DNA from: Liolophura sinensis
Taxonomy: Eukaryota; Mollusca; Polyplacophora; Chitonida; Chitonidae
Assembly: GCF_032854445.1 (NCBI RefSeq)
Contig: NC_088295.1
Location: 17,967,385-18,031,384, forward strand
Reading direction: 5' to 3'
Length of the DNA: 64,000 bases
Under the pieces are notes generated by a model, which worked only from the letters and a program-made list of their open reading frames with translations, did not search any database and was not told where the DNA came from. Below are positions 28,301 through 38,125 of this stretch, piece by piece. The position numbers and the translations under genes are program-made. Positions within the stretch are counted from its first letter, which is position 1, and every line of letters begins with the position of its first letter.

Positions 28301-31300
28301 ACCTTCTCTGCAAACAAGGGCTGTTCTGGCATGACACTGTCTGGTTTTTGGGAATGGTCTCCATAAGCACAAGTGTACTGGTCAGATGTTATCACTTAGG
28401 TATCTTATGACATATATGACCTCATAAATATTACTGTTAATTTACATACTGGTATTAACTAGAGCTGTGCTCAATACATCCATGTATGTAAAATGTAACA
28501 AAGGTAGATTTCAATTTGTAAGTTTGCATTTACAATGTAACTCTAGAGTATGTACCATCCTAAAATGAAGCGGTGATATCCGGAGTCTAAACCCTGATGA
28601 CACATCACCCTGCATGTCACCCATATCATTAGTGAAATATTGCCACTTAAATACTTGCACAGATGTATCACCTGCGATTTACCTGCAGCTTGTGACGGAT
28701 TCAAACATCCTTGAAATGAGTCGTATATATCTGGAAAATAGGACAACCTGTTGCCATAGTAACTCTGAAACTTGCCCTTAGGGTTGATGAATTTTTGATA
28801 GTTGCCAGGTTACAGATTTCCAGGTGTAAAAATGAGTACCTGTCACCACTGTACCACATGAAACTAAAACAGTATGCATCTAATATGATGAAATAAAATG
28901 CTGGTAGTATCAACTGACATGGTATACAGATCTATTTAGGAAATTGCATAGTTAAGTTCTATGTAGAATTAAAAGGTGACATAGTGATTTATAGAGATCC
29001 GGCTGTAAGCAGGTTTATTCCTGCACTAAGATGATTATCTAAGTGATTAAATGATCATGCCTCAATGCCTGAATTTTCTCCCCGGCGCCAGTACTAATTT
29101 GATAATACATGTACACTCGCTAAACCATCAGTCAGGTACTGTACCTTAATTAATAAGCTCATCAAGAATAAGGCTGACCACGATGATTTATCTTGGCGTA
29201 TTAATTGAGCATAATTGTTCTGTTAATTGGTTAACTGGTTGTATAAGGTGTCAAGAGTTATTCTTCAGTGTGACCACCGTTAGCTCTATAACCGATGATG
29301 AAAGATAATCAAGGCATAAGGTATTATTTTTTTATTTATTTAGCTTTAATAAATCGTTAAGATAATACATTTCGTCCATCTGTTTCTTTACTTGTAAAAC
29401 ATAAATGATGGTGGATGTGAAAGTCCTGTATTGTGAAGGATGTCTGGTATGACTGTGTGAAGCCTTGGAACATCTGGTCAATGTAAGCCTGCGATAGCTC
29501 CCCAATACAGCACTAGTTAAACCAGCCTCTAGAAAAATCCATTTGACAGTAACAAACCCAACCAATAATCTGGTTCTGTACTAATAATAGCTAGATCACA
29601 ACAATATAACTTGATGACATTTTATTTCTTTTTTATGCTCATTTGAAAGAAAGAGATCAATATAAACGTGATAAATAGATTTTCCATCAAGAAAAAGTTG
29701 TTATAACAATGGCATGTAGATCTGTGGTGCCAGCATGACAAGGTTTATGTCTGACAGCAGCTTTATTATATGCGGCCAAGCATATGTAAGTCATTAAGTG
29801 GAAACGTGCACCCTGAAATGTGTGTTCACAAAAAAAAGTTCCCTTCTCATTCTATATGGCACGTACAGCATTTATTTAAAGACCTATATAATCAGGAGCT
29901 GATTGGTGAAATTTCCTATTCTAACACTCTATTCACACCCATGGTCCAAACCAAAATGTATTCCTGGCCACATAAATGACTTTTACTGAGTAGCATGTTT
30001 CTTTATGTCCAATTTTTCTAATATTGTGATTGCTTTATAAGTTGACATAAGATTTGAACATTTATCATCAGTACAAAAGTGTGTTATAAAAGTCAGTAAA
30101 TTGAAATTGAAATTGAACAGCCACAGAAAGACCAAAATACAATTATGGTGTGTTTCTTGACAGATTGAGGAAACTTGTGAAAGCCATCAATGTAATACAT
30201 GAAACCGCTTATTCCAGTTACCTGCATATACATGTACATTGTGCACTACATCGCAGTCTATATGTTCTGTTGGGGCATACTGGTGATATACCACCTATCT
30301 TAGGGGTTAGCCTGTAGTTTGGTTGTAATGAGGCTATAATTTAGCTGAAAGCCTGTAGTTTGGTTGTAATGAGCTTATAGCTTAGCTGAAGTTAGCCTGT
30401 AGTTTGGTTGTAATGAGCCTGCTGTTTGGTTGCAATGAGCCTGTAGTTTGGTTGTAATGAGCCTGTAGTTTGGTTGTAATGAGCCTGTAGTTTGGTTGTA
30501 ATGAGCCTGTAGTTTGGCTGCAGTGAGCATGTAGATTGGCTGCGGTTAGCCTGTAGATTGGCTGCAGTTAGCCTGTAGTTTGGTTGTATTGAGCCTGTAC
30601 TGATCCTCTTGAATGACAATAGAATTATTGCAAAATGTTTGGAGTTGATTTTTCACCAAATCCACTGACTAAAGAGTTCACCCTTGACTAAGTTGCACAT
30701 TTCACATGAACCTGAGAGCCATGTTGATCTTAGAAAGTTGTGACAGGATTTGCTTAAAAGGTAGGATGATGTAAATGTAAGTTTCAGCACCAGAAGTAAG
30801 ATTTTGTGACATTTATTTGCCTCTAAATATGAATCTGTGTAGATGGAATTTTAGGTTATTTTATGCGGTATTTCAATAACTTCATCAGTGTATGTATATT
30901 AATGGAATGGTAATGCAATGCCAAAAGCCTGCTAAGTATGAAAAACAGTCATGCCACAGAGAATATTGAAGCTAGTTAGAATTATACCTACCTCTAGATG
31001 ATAGGTTTATTTATATCTCATTCTCTTTGTTGTTTTCAGAGGTAATCCTGACGTCTGTGATTACCTGGGGAACACAGCGCTCCACCATGCTGCCCGTCAT
31101 GGTCACTTGAACTGTGTGTCCTACCTGGTCTCGTTTGGGGCCAACATCTGGGCCTGTGATAATGGGCACCACACACCGCTGGACGCAGCCGCATTGGCTG
31201 ACAGAGAAGAGATCATAAAGTTTCTTGATGATTCTGCCAATGAACAGGAAGTGAAGCACAAAAAGGTTGTGGAAAAGCGGAAAATAAGGGCATTGGAGGA

Positions 31301-32303
31301 TGCGGAGAAGAACATCAAGCGTTACAACCGTCTTCAGGAGGAGTCAAAAAGGCGGTTAGAGAAGGAGAGAAAACTGGCTCTGGATAAAGAAATAGTGGAT
31401 ATCACGGATAGCAATGTGACGCCTGTCAATAAACCAACTGGTATGAAAAAACTGTTCAATACAATTAGAGGTAAGAAACATGACACTGTTAAATCATCCG
31501 GCCCTCGGATGTATTCAGAACATTTTGGTGGCATGGGCACACAGCGAGGCAGGGGCGGAGTGCAGAAGGTGTTAAACAAGAAGGGCTCTGACCAGGATTT
31601 CAGAGATCAGTCAGGTGTGAAGTCAGTTCGCTCCATGCCAGGGTTGCGTAGGGATAACCAAATCATGTATGTCAAAGGTCAGAATAGGATAAACACCCAC
31701 AATGGTGACCACAACGGGGATAATACGAGTCATCTTTCCTACACACATAGCGAATCTGATGTGGGAAAACTGAATGGAGATTCAGGAATTGTTAGTGATG
31801 AATATGATGATGGCGAAGCAGGCCTGTTTAATCGACCCAAATTTGGTAATTTGACCTTCCTTAACAGACCAATGAATTTGACGCACATGATGGAGCTGAC
31901 AGCCGATTCTGCGAAGGGCAAGGATGAAGTGGATGAAGGAACAGCAGACAACGGGCATGGTGTGAATGGAGAGTCAGACAGCATTGGCTCTGTTGGCACA
32001 CTGGCACATCGCCTGGAGAAACTTCCATGGAGCGAAGAAGATTTAGGGACCCTGGATGATGACGAGGAAGAGGAGACAGAGTTCTCTGCCCTTGAGCTGT
32101 TCCTGGCAGCCCACAACCTTACGGAGTTTCTGCCAACCTTCACCAAGGAGAAGGTTGATTTTGACGCCTTATTGTTGCTCTCTGAAGAGGACCTGATCCA
32201 GATGGGACTTCCATTGGGACCACGCCGAAAGATAAAAGACGCTCTTCAGAGAAGGAAGGATTTAGCGGAGGAACCTGGCGTGGTGTTTGACACGCATCTA
32301 TGA
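7229..32303 (+). CDS. USH1G: SANS scaffold protein (USH1G/ANKS4B family), 475 aa, two coding exons
   Basis: The CDS joins 7229-7392 and 31040-32303 across a phase 2 junction. The product is 475 aa; human SANS is 461 aa. Residues 1-126 form ankyrin repeats ([40 protein letters not shown]). Residues about 150-200 are a charged helical or coiled-coil stretch. A conserved central block ([12 protein letters not shown] ... KSVRSMPGL ... IMYVKGQ) follows. An acidic serine-rich linker leads to a SAM domain at about 403-462 ([15 protein letters not shown] ... [11 protein letters not shown]). The last residues, DTHL, are a class I PDZ ligand; human SANS ends DTEL. In vertebrates SANS links harmonin, whirlin and myosin VIIa at hair-cell stereocilia tips, and ANKS4B does the same in brush-border microvilli. 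The invertebrate gene probably predates that split, so either symbol could apply. The start is the first in-frame ATG after a stop at 7163-7165. Confidence 0.93.
8151..8171. repeat. Poly-C tract
   Basis: Twenty of 21 bases are C, with one T interrupting. It lies in the SANS intron and is a simple low-complexity tract prone to sequencing error. Confidence 0.9.
9785..9927 (+). repeat. 5'-truncated SINE copy in SANS intron
   Basis: The sequence runs from AGGGTAAGGTTTGTCAGCAACC through the CAGTTTCCTCCCACCATAAT core and GTATTCTTGAGAATGGTGTAAAA to a CAAATAAATCAATAAATA tail. The tRNA-like head is missing. The orientation matches the host gene. Confidence 0.8.
10868..11200. repeat. Minisatellite, 39-bp unit, about 8-9 copies
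   Basis: The unit reads approximately AAGGTCATTGTAGTAGA then AAGGTCATTCTGGATTGTGCC and repeats at about 39-bp spacing from near 10873, with a few substitutions per copy and one-base indels near the end. Within each unit AAGGTCATT occurs twice, suggesting an older half-unit duplication. Because 39 is a multiple of three, open frames persist on both strands (for example 10738-11037 minus). These are by-products of the repeat and not genes. Confidence 0.92.
13990..14215. repeat. Minisatellite, 35-36 bp unit, about 5-6 copies
   Basis: The unit is approximately CACTTATTTGTGGACATCAG followed by ATCTGATGGAGCATT. It repeats at 14093, 14129 and 14164, with more diverged copies on both sides. The unit contains an AGATCT palindrome. 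It lies in the SANS intron. Confidence 0.88.
17701..17797 (+). repeat. SINE 3'-tail fragment
   Basis: This has CGGTTTCCTCCCACCATAAT, then GCTGGCTGCTGT, AAATTCTTGAATATGGTGTA and a CAAATAAGTAGATAAAT tail. Only the last third of the SINE is present. It lies 93 bp from an independent full-length copy in the opposite orientation. Confidence 0.8.
17890..18164 (-). repeat. Full-length tRNA-derived SINE with target-site duplication
   Basis: On the minus strand it reads from a GGGGCCTCCGTGGCTCAGT head with an A-box-like TGGCTCAGT, through the B-box-like GAGTTCAAGTCC and a body beginning AGCTCATGCTGGCTTCC, to the GGTTTCCACCCAGCATAATG core and an (AAAT)n tail. It is flanked by GATGGGTTT at 17881-17889 and 18165-18173, an exact 9-bp target-site duplication. 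This supports LINE-assisted retroposition. It is about 275 bp long and non-coding; the matching open frames on both strands are spurious. Confidence 0.93.
20012..20283 (-). repeat. Full-length tRNA-derived SINE with target-site duplication
   Basis: This has the same family structure as the copy at 17.9 kb and is closely similar to it. It is flanked by GTGAAATAT at 20003-20011 and 20284-20292, directly abutting both ends. Good preservation and an intact duplication indicate a relatively recent insertion. Confidence 0.93.
21830..22965. repeat. Large minisatellite, 32-bp unit with 25-bp variants, over 1.1 kb
   Basis: The unit is approximately CAGTCTGACCTTATATACCC followed by AGTCTCCAGCCA. More than 30 copies occur. 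Some lack the 7-bp CCACAGT-type spacer, which gives 25-bp steps (for example around 22390-22440). Substitutions scattered among units, and variant blocks that recur in order, suggest past duplication of multi-unit segments. The array lies in the SANS intron, and open frames across it are repeat artefacts. Confidence 0.95.
24440..25175. repeat. Minisatellite with interleaved 20-22 bp units
   Basis: Variants of GACTGAGGGCAGACTTAGCTGT (22 bp), GACTGAGGACAGAGAGCTGT (20 bp) and GACACTGACAAGACTTTGCTGT alternate for about 730 bp. The mixture of unit types in repeated order gives a higher-order pattern. The 147-codon minus-strand frame at 24311-24754 is a serine-rich artefact of the array. Confidence 0.93.
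27703..27848 (-). repeat. Truncated SINE copy in SANS intron
   Basis: The plus strand shows GATTTATTTGATTGGTGTTTT, a diverged TATGCTGTACTAAAGAGTATTTCACTTA segment, GAAGGAAACCAGACAAAACC and GGTAGACCTTTTCACGTA. The tRNA-like head is lost, and divergence is high compared with the copies at 17.9 and 20.0 kb. Confidence 0.75.
30311..30600. repeat. Minisatellite, 22-bp unit, about 12 copies
   Basis: The unit is approximately AGCCTGTAGTTTGGTTGTAATG. Central copies are nearly identical, while outer copies vary (GTAGATTGGCTGCAGTT). It ends about 440 bp before the second SANS coding exon. The 75-codon minus-strand frame here is a repeat artefact. Confidence 0.93.
30700..30875 (+). repeat. Unidentified dispersed repeat, copy A
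   Basis: This shares an ordered series of blocks with 51075-51240: TTGATCTTAGAAA, GGTAGG(G/A)T-A, ATG(C/T)AAGTTTCAGCACC, AAG-T--GATTTT---GA, and a TCTA-A-ATG--- stretch. Both copies lie in introns on the plus strand. There is no terminal A-rich tail or tRNA-like box. I do not recognise the family. The ends are approximate. Confidence 0.55.
31040..32303 (+). CDS. USH1G: SANS coding exon 2 (terminal coding exon)
   Basis: This is a single large exon of 1264 nt after a TTGTTGTTTTCAG acceptor, ending at TGA. It encodes residues 55-475: the rest of ankyrin repeats 2-4, the central region, the SAM domain and the DTHL tail. The internal frame is open throughout with no frameshift. Antisense open frames inside it are shadows. 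Confidence 0.95.
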
Positions 32304-35135
32304 CAAGCCCTGTTTTACATATCTACTATCATTCCATGGGGTTAATAAGAGACAATTTCTCCAGTATTAAATCAAAACTACTTTACCTATAAACTTGATC
32401 AAGTGATGTGCCTCTATGTGACTTTGTCACAATCCCAGATTCTATTCATTTTACAGCTAGAGCTTCAATTTTTATCCCCAGTATTTTCTTTTCTAGTCGT
32501 TTAAAGAACATTGATCATTTTGACTACATGTCAAAAAAAGACGTTAAATTGTGTCAAATGCAGTACATACAAACTACAGTAGTGAATAAAACCCATCTTC
32601 AGTAGCAGAAAAGGAGGTTACATTTACTTATTGCAGCTGAAACACTGATGATTTCCAAATTTGAAGGAATTATGCTGAATGATATGACCTGTTTGAGAGA
32701 AACATGTTTTTGGAGAAATCTACTGGCATAGATATATCTGAACAGGTAAGAACTGATGTCTAACTTGTAGAATGTAATCTGTATGTAAAATTACCTGCAC
32801 ACAGCCATTTTATAGTACTTTCCGGGAACAGTCACTGAGCAGAACAACCCACCTGTCTATTGCTACAGCGGTAATCTTTACCTTGTTATCATAACTTCAC
32901 TATGTTTTACGAATAGCTCTGTTGTATAACATGTCAGAATTCCTAGTTTTTAAATCTTTGAATATCGTCATCCATATTTACATCCTTTTCCACAGTCCTG
33001 AGCCTGTAGTCTCCCTTAAATAAGTGTTCCTGTGTTTCGCCTGTGGACTTTGTCTTTCTGGTTTGTCTTGTACTTTGTTATGTGAACAATTAAGAAGAAG
33101 ATGGTTGGTTCTGTGCGTCAAGTGCAGTGAAATGGAAACACACGGTATTTGTTGGAGTTGATTTGCTTCTTAGCATTTAGTACATAATAGACAGAATAGT
33201 CAGTGACTATATGAATCTGGCAAATAGCCCAGACATTTGACAGTTAAAAAATGTTTGCGTACCTATATCGGACATGTGGTAGAACTACCTGGTCTGAGTG
33301 ATATGGTAACCAGGGACATGTCATTCCAGGTTATCATGTTATAAGGAAGTTTAATTCAACAGTCAGAATTAAAATCTGAGGTGCGCCCGCATACATAATC
33401 CGGTTCTTGTTAAGGAAAAGGGAAATTGTATTGTTTAGAATACGAGGTCTTATAAGTCACGAGTCACATGGTTCATAATCGGTCTTCAAAGAATTTGATT
33501 ACATTGTGTGTTTTTGAAGATATTCAACATACTGAACAAAGTGTGTATTTGATTGTACATTATTTTACAAGTTCATGAAAGACGTGTTTTAATGATATTC
33601 ATGTTTAATCAAAACTTTTGCTATGTAAACTAGAGTAGGCTTAAGAACTGAAATTACAGTATATTAACAGATTGTATCAACTATATGTATGATAACAACT
33701 GGTGCTAACTTTTTGGAGTTTATATTCTATAAACACTTCTTAGCACTAATATTGAAACATTCCACTTAATACCCCATCAGTCCACTCGGATTAAGGTTAG
33801 AAACCTGCAAATTCATAATTTATATTAACTGAGATAAATTGAGATATGCATTTCAAGAATTCCTAATATTAAGTTATGGCAACGTACATTGTGTCCATTT
33901 AGGGCCTACCAGAAATCTGTTCACAAATTTGTTTATTTTATCATCCAGCATTATGGCCTAAGTTTTATAAAAATAGAAGTAAATGTAAATTGTGCCATAA
34001 TTCCATGTGACATGTTGAAAATGCTTACAAGAAAACATTTAAAAACATGGTAGAATATTTTTTATAAGTATGAATTCATTTCGGTGCATTGTCCCAGCTC
34101 CCCCACACACACCGTCCCCACACTCCCCAGTGCCCAGTGTTGTGTGCTAGTGTGTCCTGTAAGACTAAGATCAAAAGTATATGTACCTTGATATTGCAGA
34201 AGTGCAGTAAACTGGATATTAAAGTAACTCAAGAATGTGTGATGTTACATCAATGGCCCCTTTGAAGTTTAAAAGGGATAATACATTCATGTTAAATTTG
34301 TTTGTTAAAGGGTACCCAGTGGAAAATATAATCAGGTTTTGTGAATATTTTGTAATTATTTAAAGAATTTAAAAATGTATTTGCTGTGTATATTTGTATT
34401 CTTTACAGCTTAGGTAGGTAGGTAGGTAGGTAGGTAGGTTACCTATAGCTGTTGTCTGTACTGTCTCGTGCAGGTACCTTTGTTTTGACCAACACTTCTG
34501 CGCTTACATTCAATGTTTTTAGGGCTGTATAAAATCATTAGTATATCTATTCTTAATACCTGTGAAATGTGGCCAATGTTGCAGTGTGTGATGTGTAAAT
34601 GATGGGAACATACTAAGCAGAATTCAGGATCAATATTGTTTTCTGTAATACACATTGAATACATATGATGCTACGTGCAAAAAATTTTTCTTTCAGACAT
34701 TAATTTTAATGATTTTGACCTTATTCAGCAGGCTTTTAAGAAGTAAAACAGTTGATGATGATGATAATAAAACTTTGTTGTCTTCCATTGTGAGGTTGCA
34801 TGAATAAGACAACTAGAAAGATATATTTTATACTTGCTTGTCTCAGCAGCCTACAAAGTGTATACTAATAGTGTTATAACAAACTTATGCCAATCACAGT
34901 TATAAGGATCTCTGTTTTAAGATATTTACTGAGAAGCTTAAAAGTGGTGTGAATTGAGTGTTTATTTATTATTTAAATAAGTAATTAGACTAAAGACTAA
35001 GCAGGTTAACTGCATATACAACTTTATATGGATACTGTAATCCTTTACAATTATTGTACAGCTGATATTTATCCAGCAATCCATTTTCTTTTTCTTGTCA
35101 TTCTACATGTATCATGAATAAATAATAAAATGTGA
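32304..35135 (+). other. SANS 3' flank, probable 3' UTR with candidate poly(A) signals
   Basis: This non-coding region follows the SANS stop codon. AATAAA hexamers on the plus strand occur near 32584, 34763 and 35116-35125 (a cluster of overlapping ones). Any of them could end the transcript. The sequence alone does not decide between a 0.3 kb and a 2.8 kb 3' UTR. A (TAGG)n microsatellite lies near 34411-34440. No gene is seen. Confidence 0.4.
34411..34440. repeat. (TAGG)n microsatellite
   Basis: About seven uninterrupted TAGG units, followed by TTACCTA. It is too short, and the motif is wrong, for a telomere repeat. Confidence 0.9.
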
Positions 35136-37880
35136 TTAACCAGTTTAAAATTGTTGTCATGTCTCAGTTTTTCACACTTACAAAGCTACTCCAGTTCCCA
35201 AAGCGTTTGGGTTGGAAAAGAACAGTTAAATGATGAGGGTCATGGCAATCTAGATTTCTTTTCTAAATTGCAGCAGGCTCATATAATTTAACAAACTTAG
35301 TCATATTTGTCTTTGAACTAAATAGGGAAGCCATGCTTGCTGAGATGATTAAAATGCTGGCTTGCTATGACTATCAGGCCTTTGACCAGTGTCTTCTATT
35401 CTTGTTGGCATTCTTTCAGCTGCAGCTTCAAGTCAAGGTGTTTGTCAGGTAAAACTACAGTTTCCTCCACTCATAACCCTGCAGGTAACCCTGTCATGTA
35501 GGCTTCTCGGAAGTCAATGAATCACCCTTAGAACTAACTACTTTAGTCCGGGTACTATATATATCGGCCTTCTAATCTACTGTACATCGATTCTATTTGC
35601 AAACAAGGAAATTACGTTTGACCAGAACAGTACCATGATAATTTAAATAATATAATCCTCTAATATACTGTTAAATGTAGTCTGGCACTTAGTAAGGTAA
35701 GCTGGCCTACATATAGCCATAAATCTCACAAATACTCAGTCCTGAATTGCACTCTGACACTGGACTTGCTCCCAGTGTTATATTTCAACCTAGTTTATAA
35801 TACTGTCAACAGTACAGGAGACAGGTGTGTTTATCAAAAAGATTACAGGTCTCTGATTTCATAGATGTGTGAAGTCTGAGGGAAATTTCTGTTTACTAAA
35901 GGCTGTTCTCATCTAACATGGTAACCTCCAGGATTCCAACTTTCTTCTCCTTCAACCAAATTTAAAGAAAAAAAAACTTCGTGAACAGAGTTTTGTTTTT
36001 TCTACAACAAATCTTAGCGGCGAGAGAAACCTTTTTCTGTACAACATAAACCTTTTCTAAGTTCAATATACATCATCTCCAAAACTTTCTCTAAAATTAG
36101 TTTTAAAAGTTTGACATTTTCCACAGGTGTACACGCCTTTGTATCATAAAGCAATTCAAACACCAGGTCATTGGAAGAATTTTGCGATGGATTCCTGGCA
36201 GAAGGGTAGCTTTGTTTCTTTTGAATTAAACATGTTTAACAACATAACACGGCAGTTTGCTTGGGGAATAACCACTTTTATGGTTTTTCTTCTTTGGGTT
36301 TGTTTACTTAAGGACTTTTATCCTGCATAGCACTTATCATCAGGCAAATTTCTTGGGACAGGGGAGGTCATTCTCTGATACCCAGTTATTATTGCGTTAT
36401 CTCCCTTAGACCACAATCCGCAACATGGGCCTGTTGTCTCGGTGTACTGCCTGGTGATAACGATTGAAACAAACATCCAGTCATCTGCTGGATGGAATTT
36501 ACTTCTGGGTATGTTACCGTATAGCTTCCATAGCAGGACACTGTAACAAATGTTTACATACATCCAATTACTTCAACTTTAACTGCTGACTTGATCTGAT
36601 AAGCACAATCCCCTTTTGTTTGGCTTCCATACTGTAGGCCTAATCATTACCAGCCAGCAGTTTTCCTGCCCAGATCTCAGAAAATGAGTTTCATGCAGAT
36701 ACAAAGATTCAGGATTTGATATTGCCTACTGCCATGTTCACACGGGGTGATATTTTTGTAAGAAGGTGCAGAATGAAAATAGCACAAGCTCTATTTCATA
36801 AGCCATGCTCACGCCGTACTACGTGTTGAATTCTACAAATTGTAAGAAATAGCCTTCATTTTGTTTTCACCAGATTATTCCATGTCACAAGTCAGTATGA
36901 CAGCCTTACAGTGTGAATGCAGCTTAATGAGCAGTTTCGCCCATAATCCTTTTGATATAAATTACGAATTTTGATATTAATTACTGTAATGGGATAACTA
37001 TGAAGATTTAAGTCTGAGGCTTGGCAGATTTTAAGGCGTAGCAGAGTTAGGAGGGCAAAATGAAATGTGTGTATCAAACTAGCCAAGAAATTGGCTGTGA
37101 ACTTTTAATAGTAGGTAAGGTCTAGTTCACAGCCGATAAGCACTCCGAAGTCTTATGGACAATTTTTATCCAATTCCTTGCCGCATATGAGTGGTAATTC
37201 CATGATATCTCGCCTTCGTGCCCTACTGACAAATGTCAGATCGTCTTCGTTAAACGCATGAAGCTATTGTTTTCGCTCACGGCACATGCGCCTATGTGGT
37301 TGACGTTTAGGTGGTGAAAGAAAAAAAAATCGCACTCACTGCATCAATTTCTTGCCATTTTAAAAGCATCTGGTCCTTCATACTTCTACTTCACTCAACA
37401 ATCAGCTTTCAAAACAACATTGTTGTCCACCTTTGCGTGCCGAGCTGTTCTATAGATTGGAATACTTAAATAATGTTGTGATATATTTTTACATGTCAGA
37501 TTCTTAATAGACGTCAGCGTAATTGACGTACATGTACCAATTTAAGTCAGTCGGGTAGACGGCAACATGCGGTGATTAGCTCAAAGCAGACCTTGTTTTC
37601 CAATTCGACTGAAATTATCTGAGGAAACATCGAACAAAGGCCAGTGTCAATGATTGCAAAAGGTGCATAAATGCCTTAGTTTGCAGACAGGCCATGTATT
37701 AAGTGGATTTGGATATTAAGTATTGCGTATGCAGCGAGCTTTGCCGACGGGGTAGCTGAATACGGATACAATGTCATAATCAGGTGCTCAAGTCGGGCAA
37801 AGAATGGCAGCGGTTTCCGTGCATCAGTAAATATAAGCCATCCTTAGACTGGATGTTCGGGCGAGTATCAAAATAGAGAA
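35136..37880. other. Intergenic region between SANS and HAPSTR1
   Basis: No gene is recognised. The longest plus-strand frame, 36127-36330, encodes 67 codons ending in a hydrophobic stretch (FAWGITTFMVFLLWVCLL) and sits behind a TTTTCCACAG acceptor-like site. I could not match it to a family or find a partner exon, so it is reported as an observation only. The rest has no visible structure. Confidence 0.5.
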
Positions 37881-37884
37881 TGTA

Positions 37885-38125
37885 TGTATGCTTTGGGTTT
37901 TACGTTGTACTTAGCAATTTTTCAGTCATATGACGAGGAGGAGGTGCGTCTATATATCCATTAGGTGTGTGCACATATCGCGTGTCTTTTTGTAGCAGAG
38001 CAAAGTGCTGTCACCACTGAAGTATGCCGAAGACACCAGACATGACACCACACCCAGTCACATTATACGGACACTGGGCTAACCAGTCCGGTTTCCTTGC
38101 TCTAGCATATCGAAGTGAGGCAGCA
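37885..38125. repeat. Probable dispersed SINE-like repeat
   Basis: The sequence contains GGGTTTTACGTTGTACTTAG, then AGCAATTTTTCAGTCATATGACGAGGAGG, and about 140 bp later CACCACTGAAGTATGCCGAAGACACC, then ACACCACACCCAGTCACATTATACGGACACTGGGC. Blocks like these recur in molluscan non-coding DNA as I remember it. The first block also resembles fragments at 42.14 and 56.96 kb in this window. The 131-codon minus-strand frame over it is therefore discounted as coding. Confidence 0.5.

Larger units (their letters stand above)
7393..31039 (+). other. 23.6 kb SANS intron
   Basis: The intron begins GTAAGT and ends TTTTCAG. I found no nested gene on either strand; open frames are short and unrecognisable. 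It holds at least five unrelated minisatellites (about 10.87, 14.0, 21.8, 24.4 and 30.3 kb), two full-length SINEs at 17.9 and 20.0 kb, several SINE fragments and one copy of an unidentified dispersed repeat near 30.7 kb. The rest is unique-looking AT-rich sequence that could hold enhancers, but nothing in the sequence identifies them. Confidence 0.85.

Noticed and set aside
31121-32146. Antisense open frames across SANS exon 2 (81-135 codons)
   Set aside because: They are shadows of a well-supported coding exon and have no similarity to known proteins.
34411-34440. Interstitial telomere-like repeat
   Set aside because: The unit is TAGG, not TTAGGG, and only about seven copies are present. 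It is a plain microsatellite.
35277-35449. Possible exon with a leucine-rich frame (MLAEMIKMLACYDYQAFDQC...) ending at a GTAAAA donor
   Set aside because: The donor phase does not join the frame at 36127 productively, and neither piece matches a known family.
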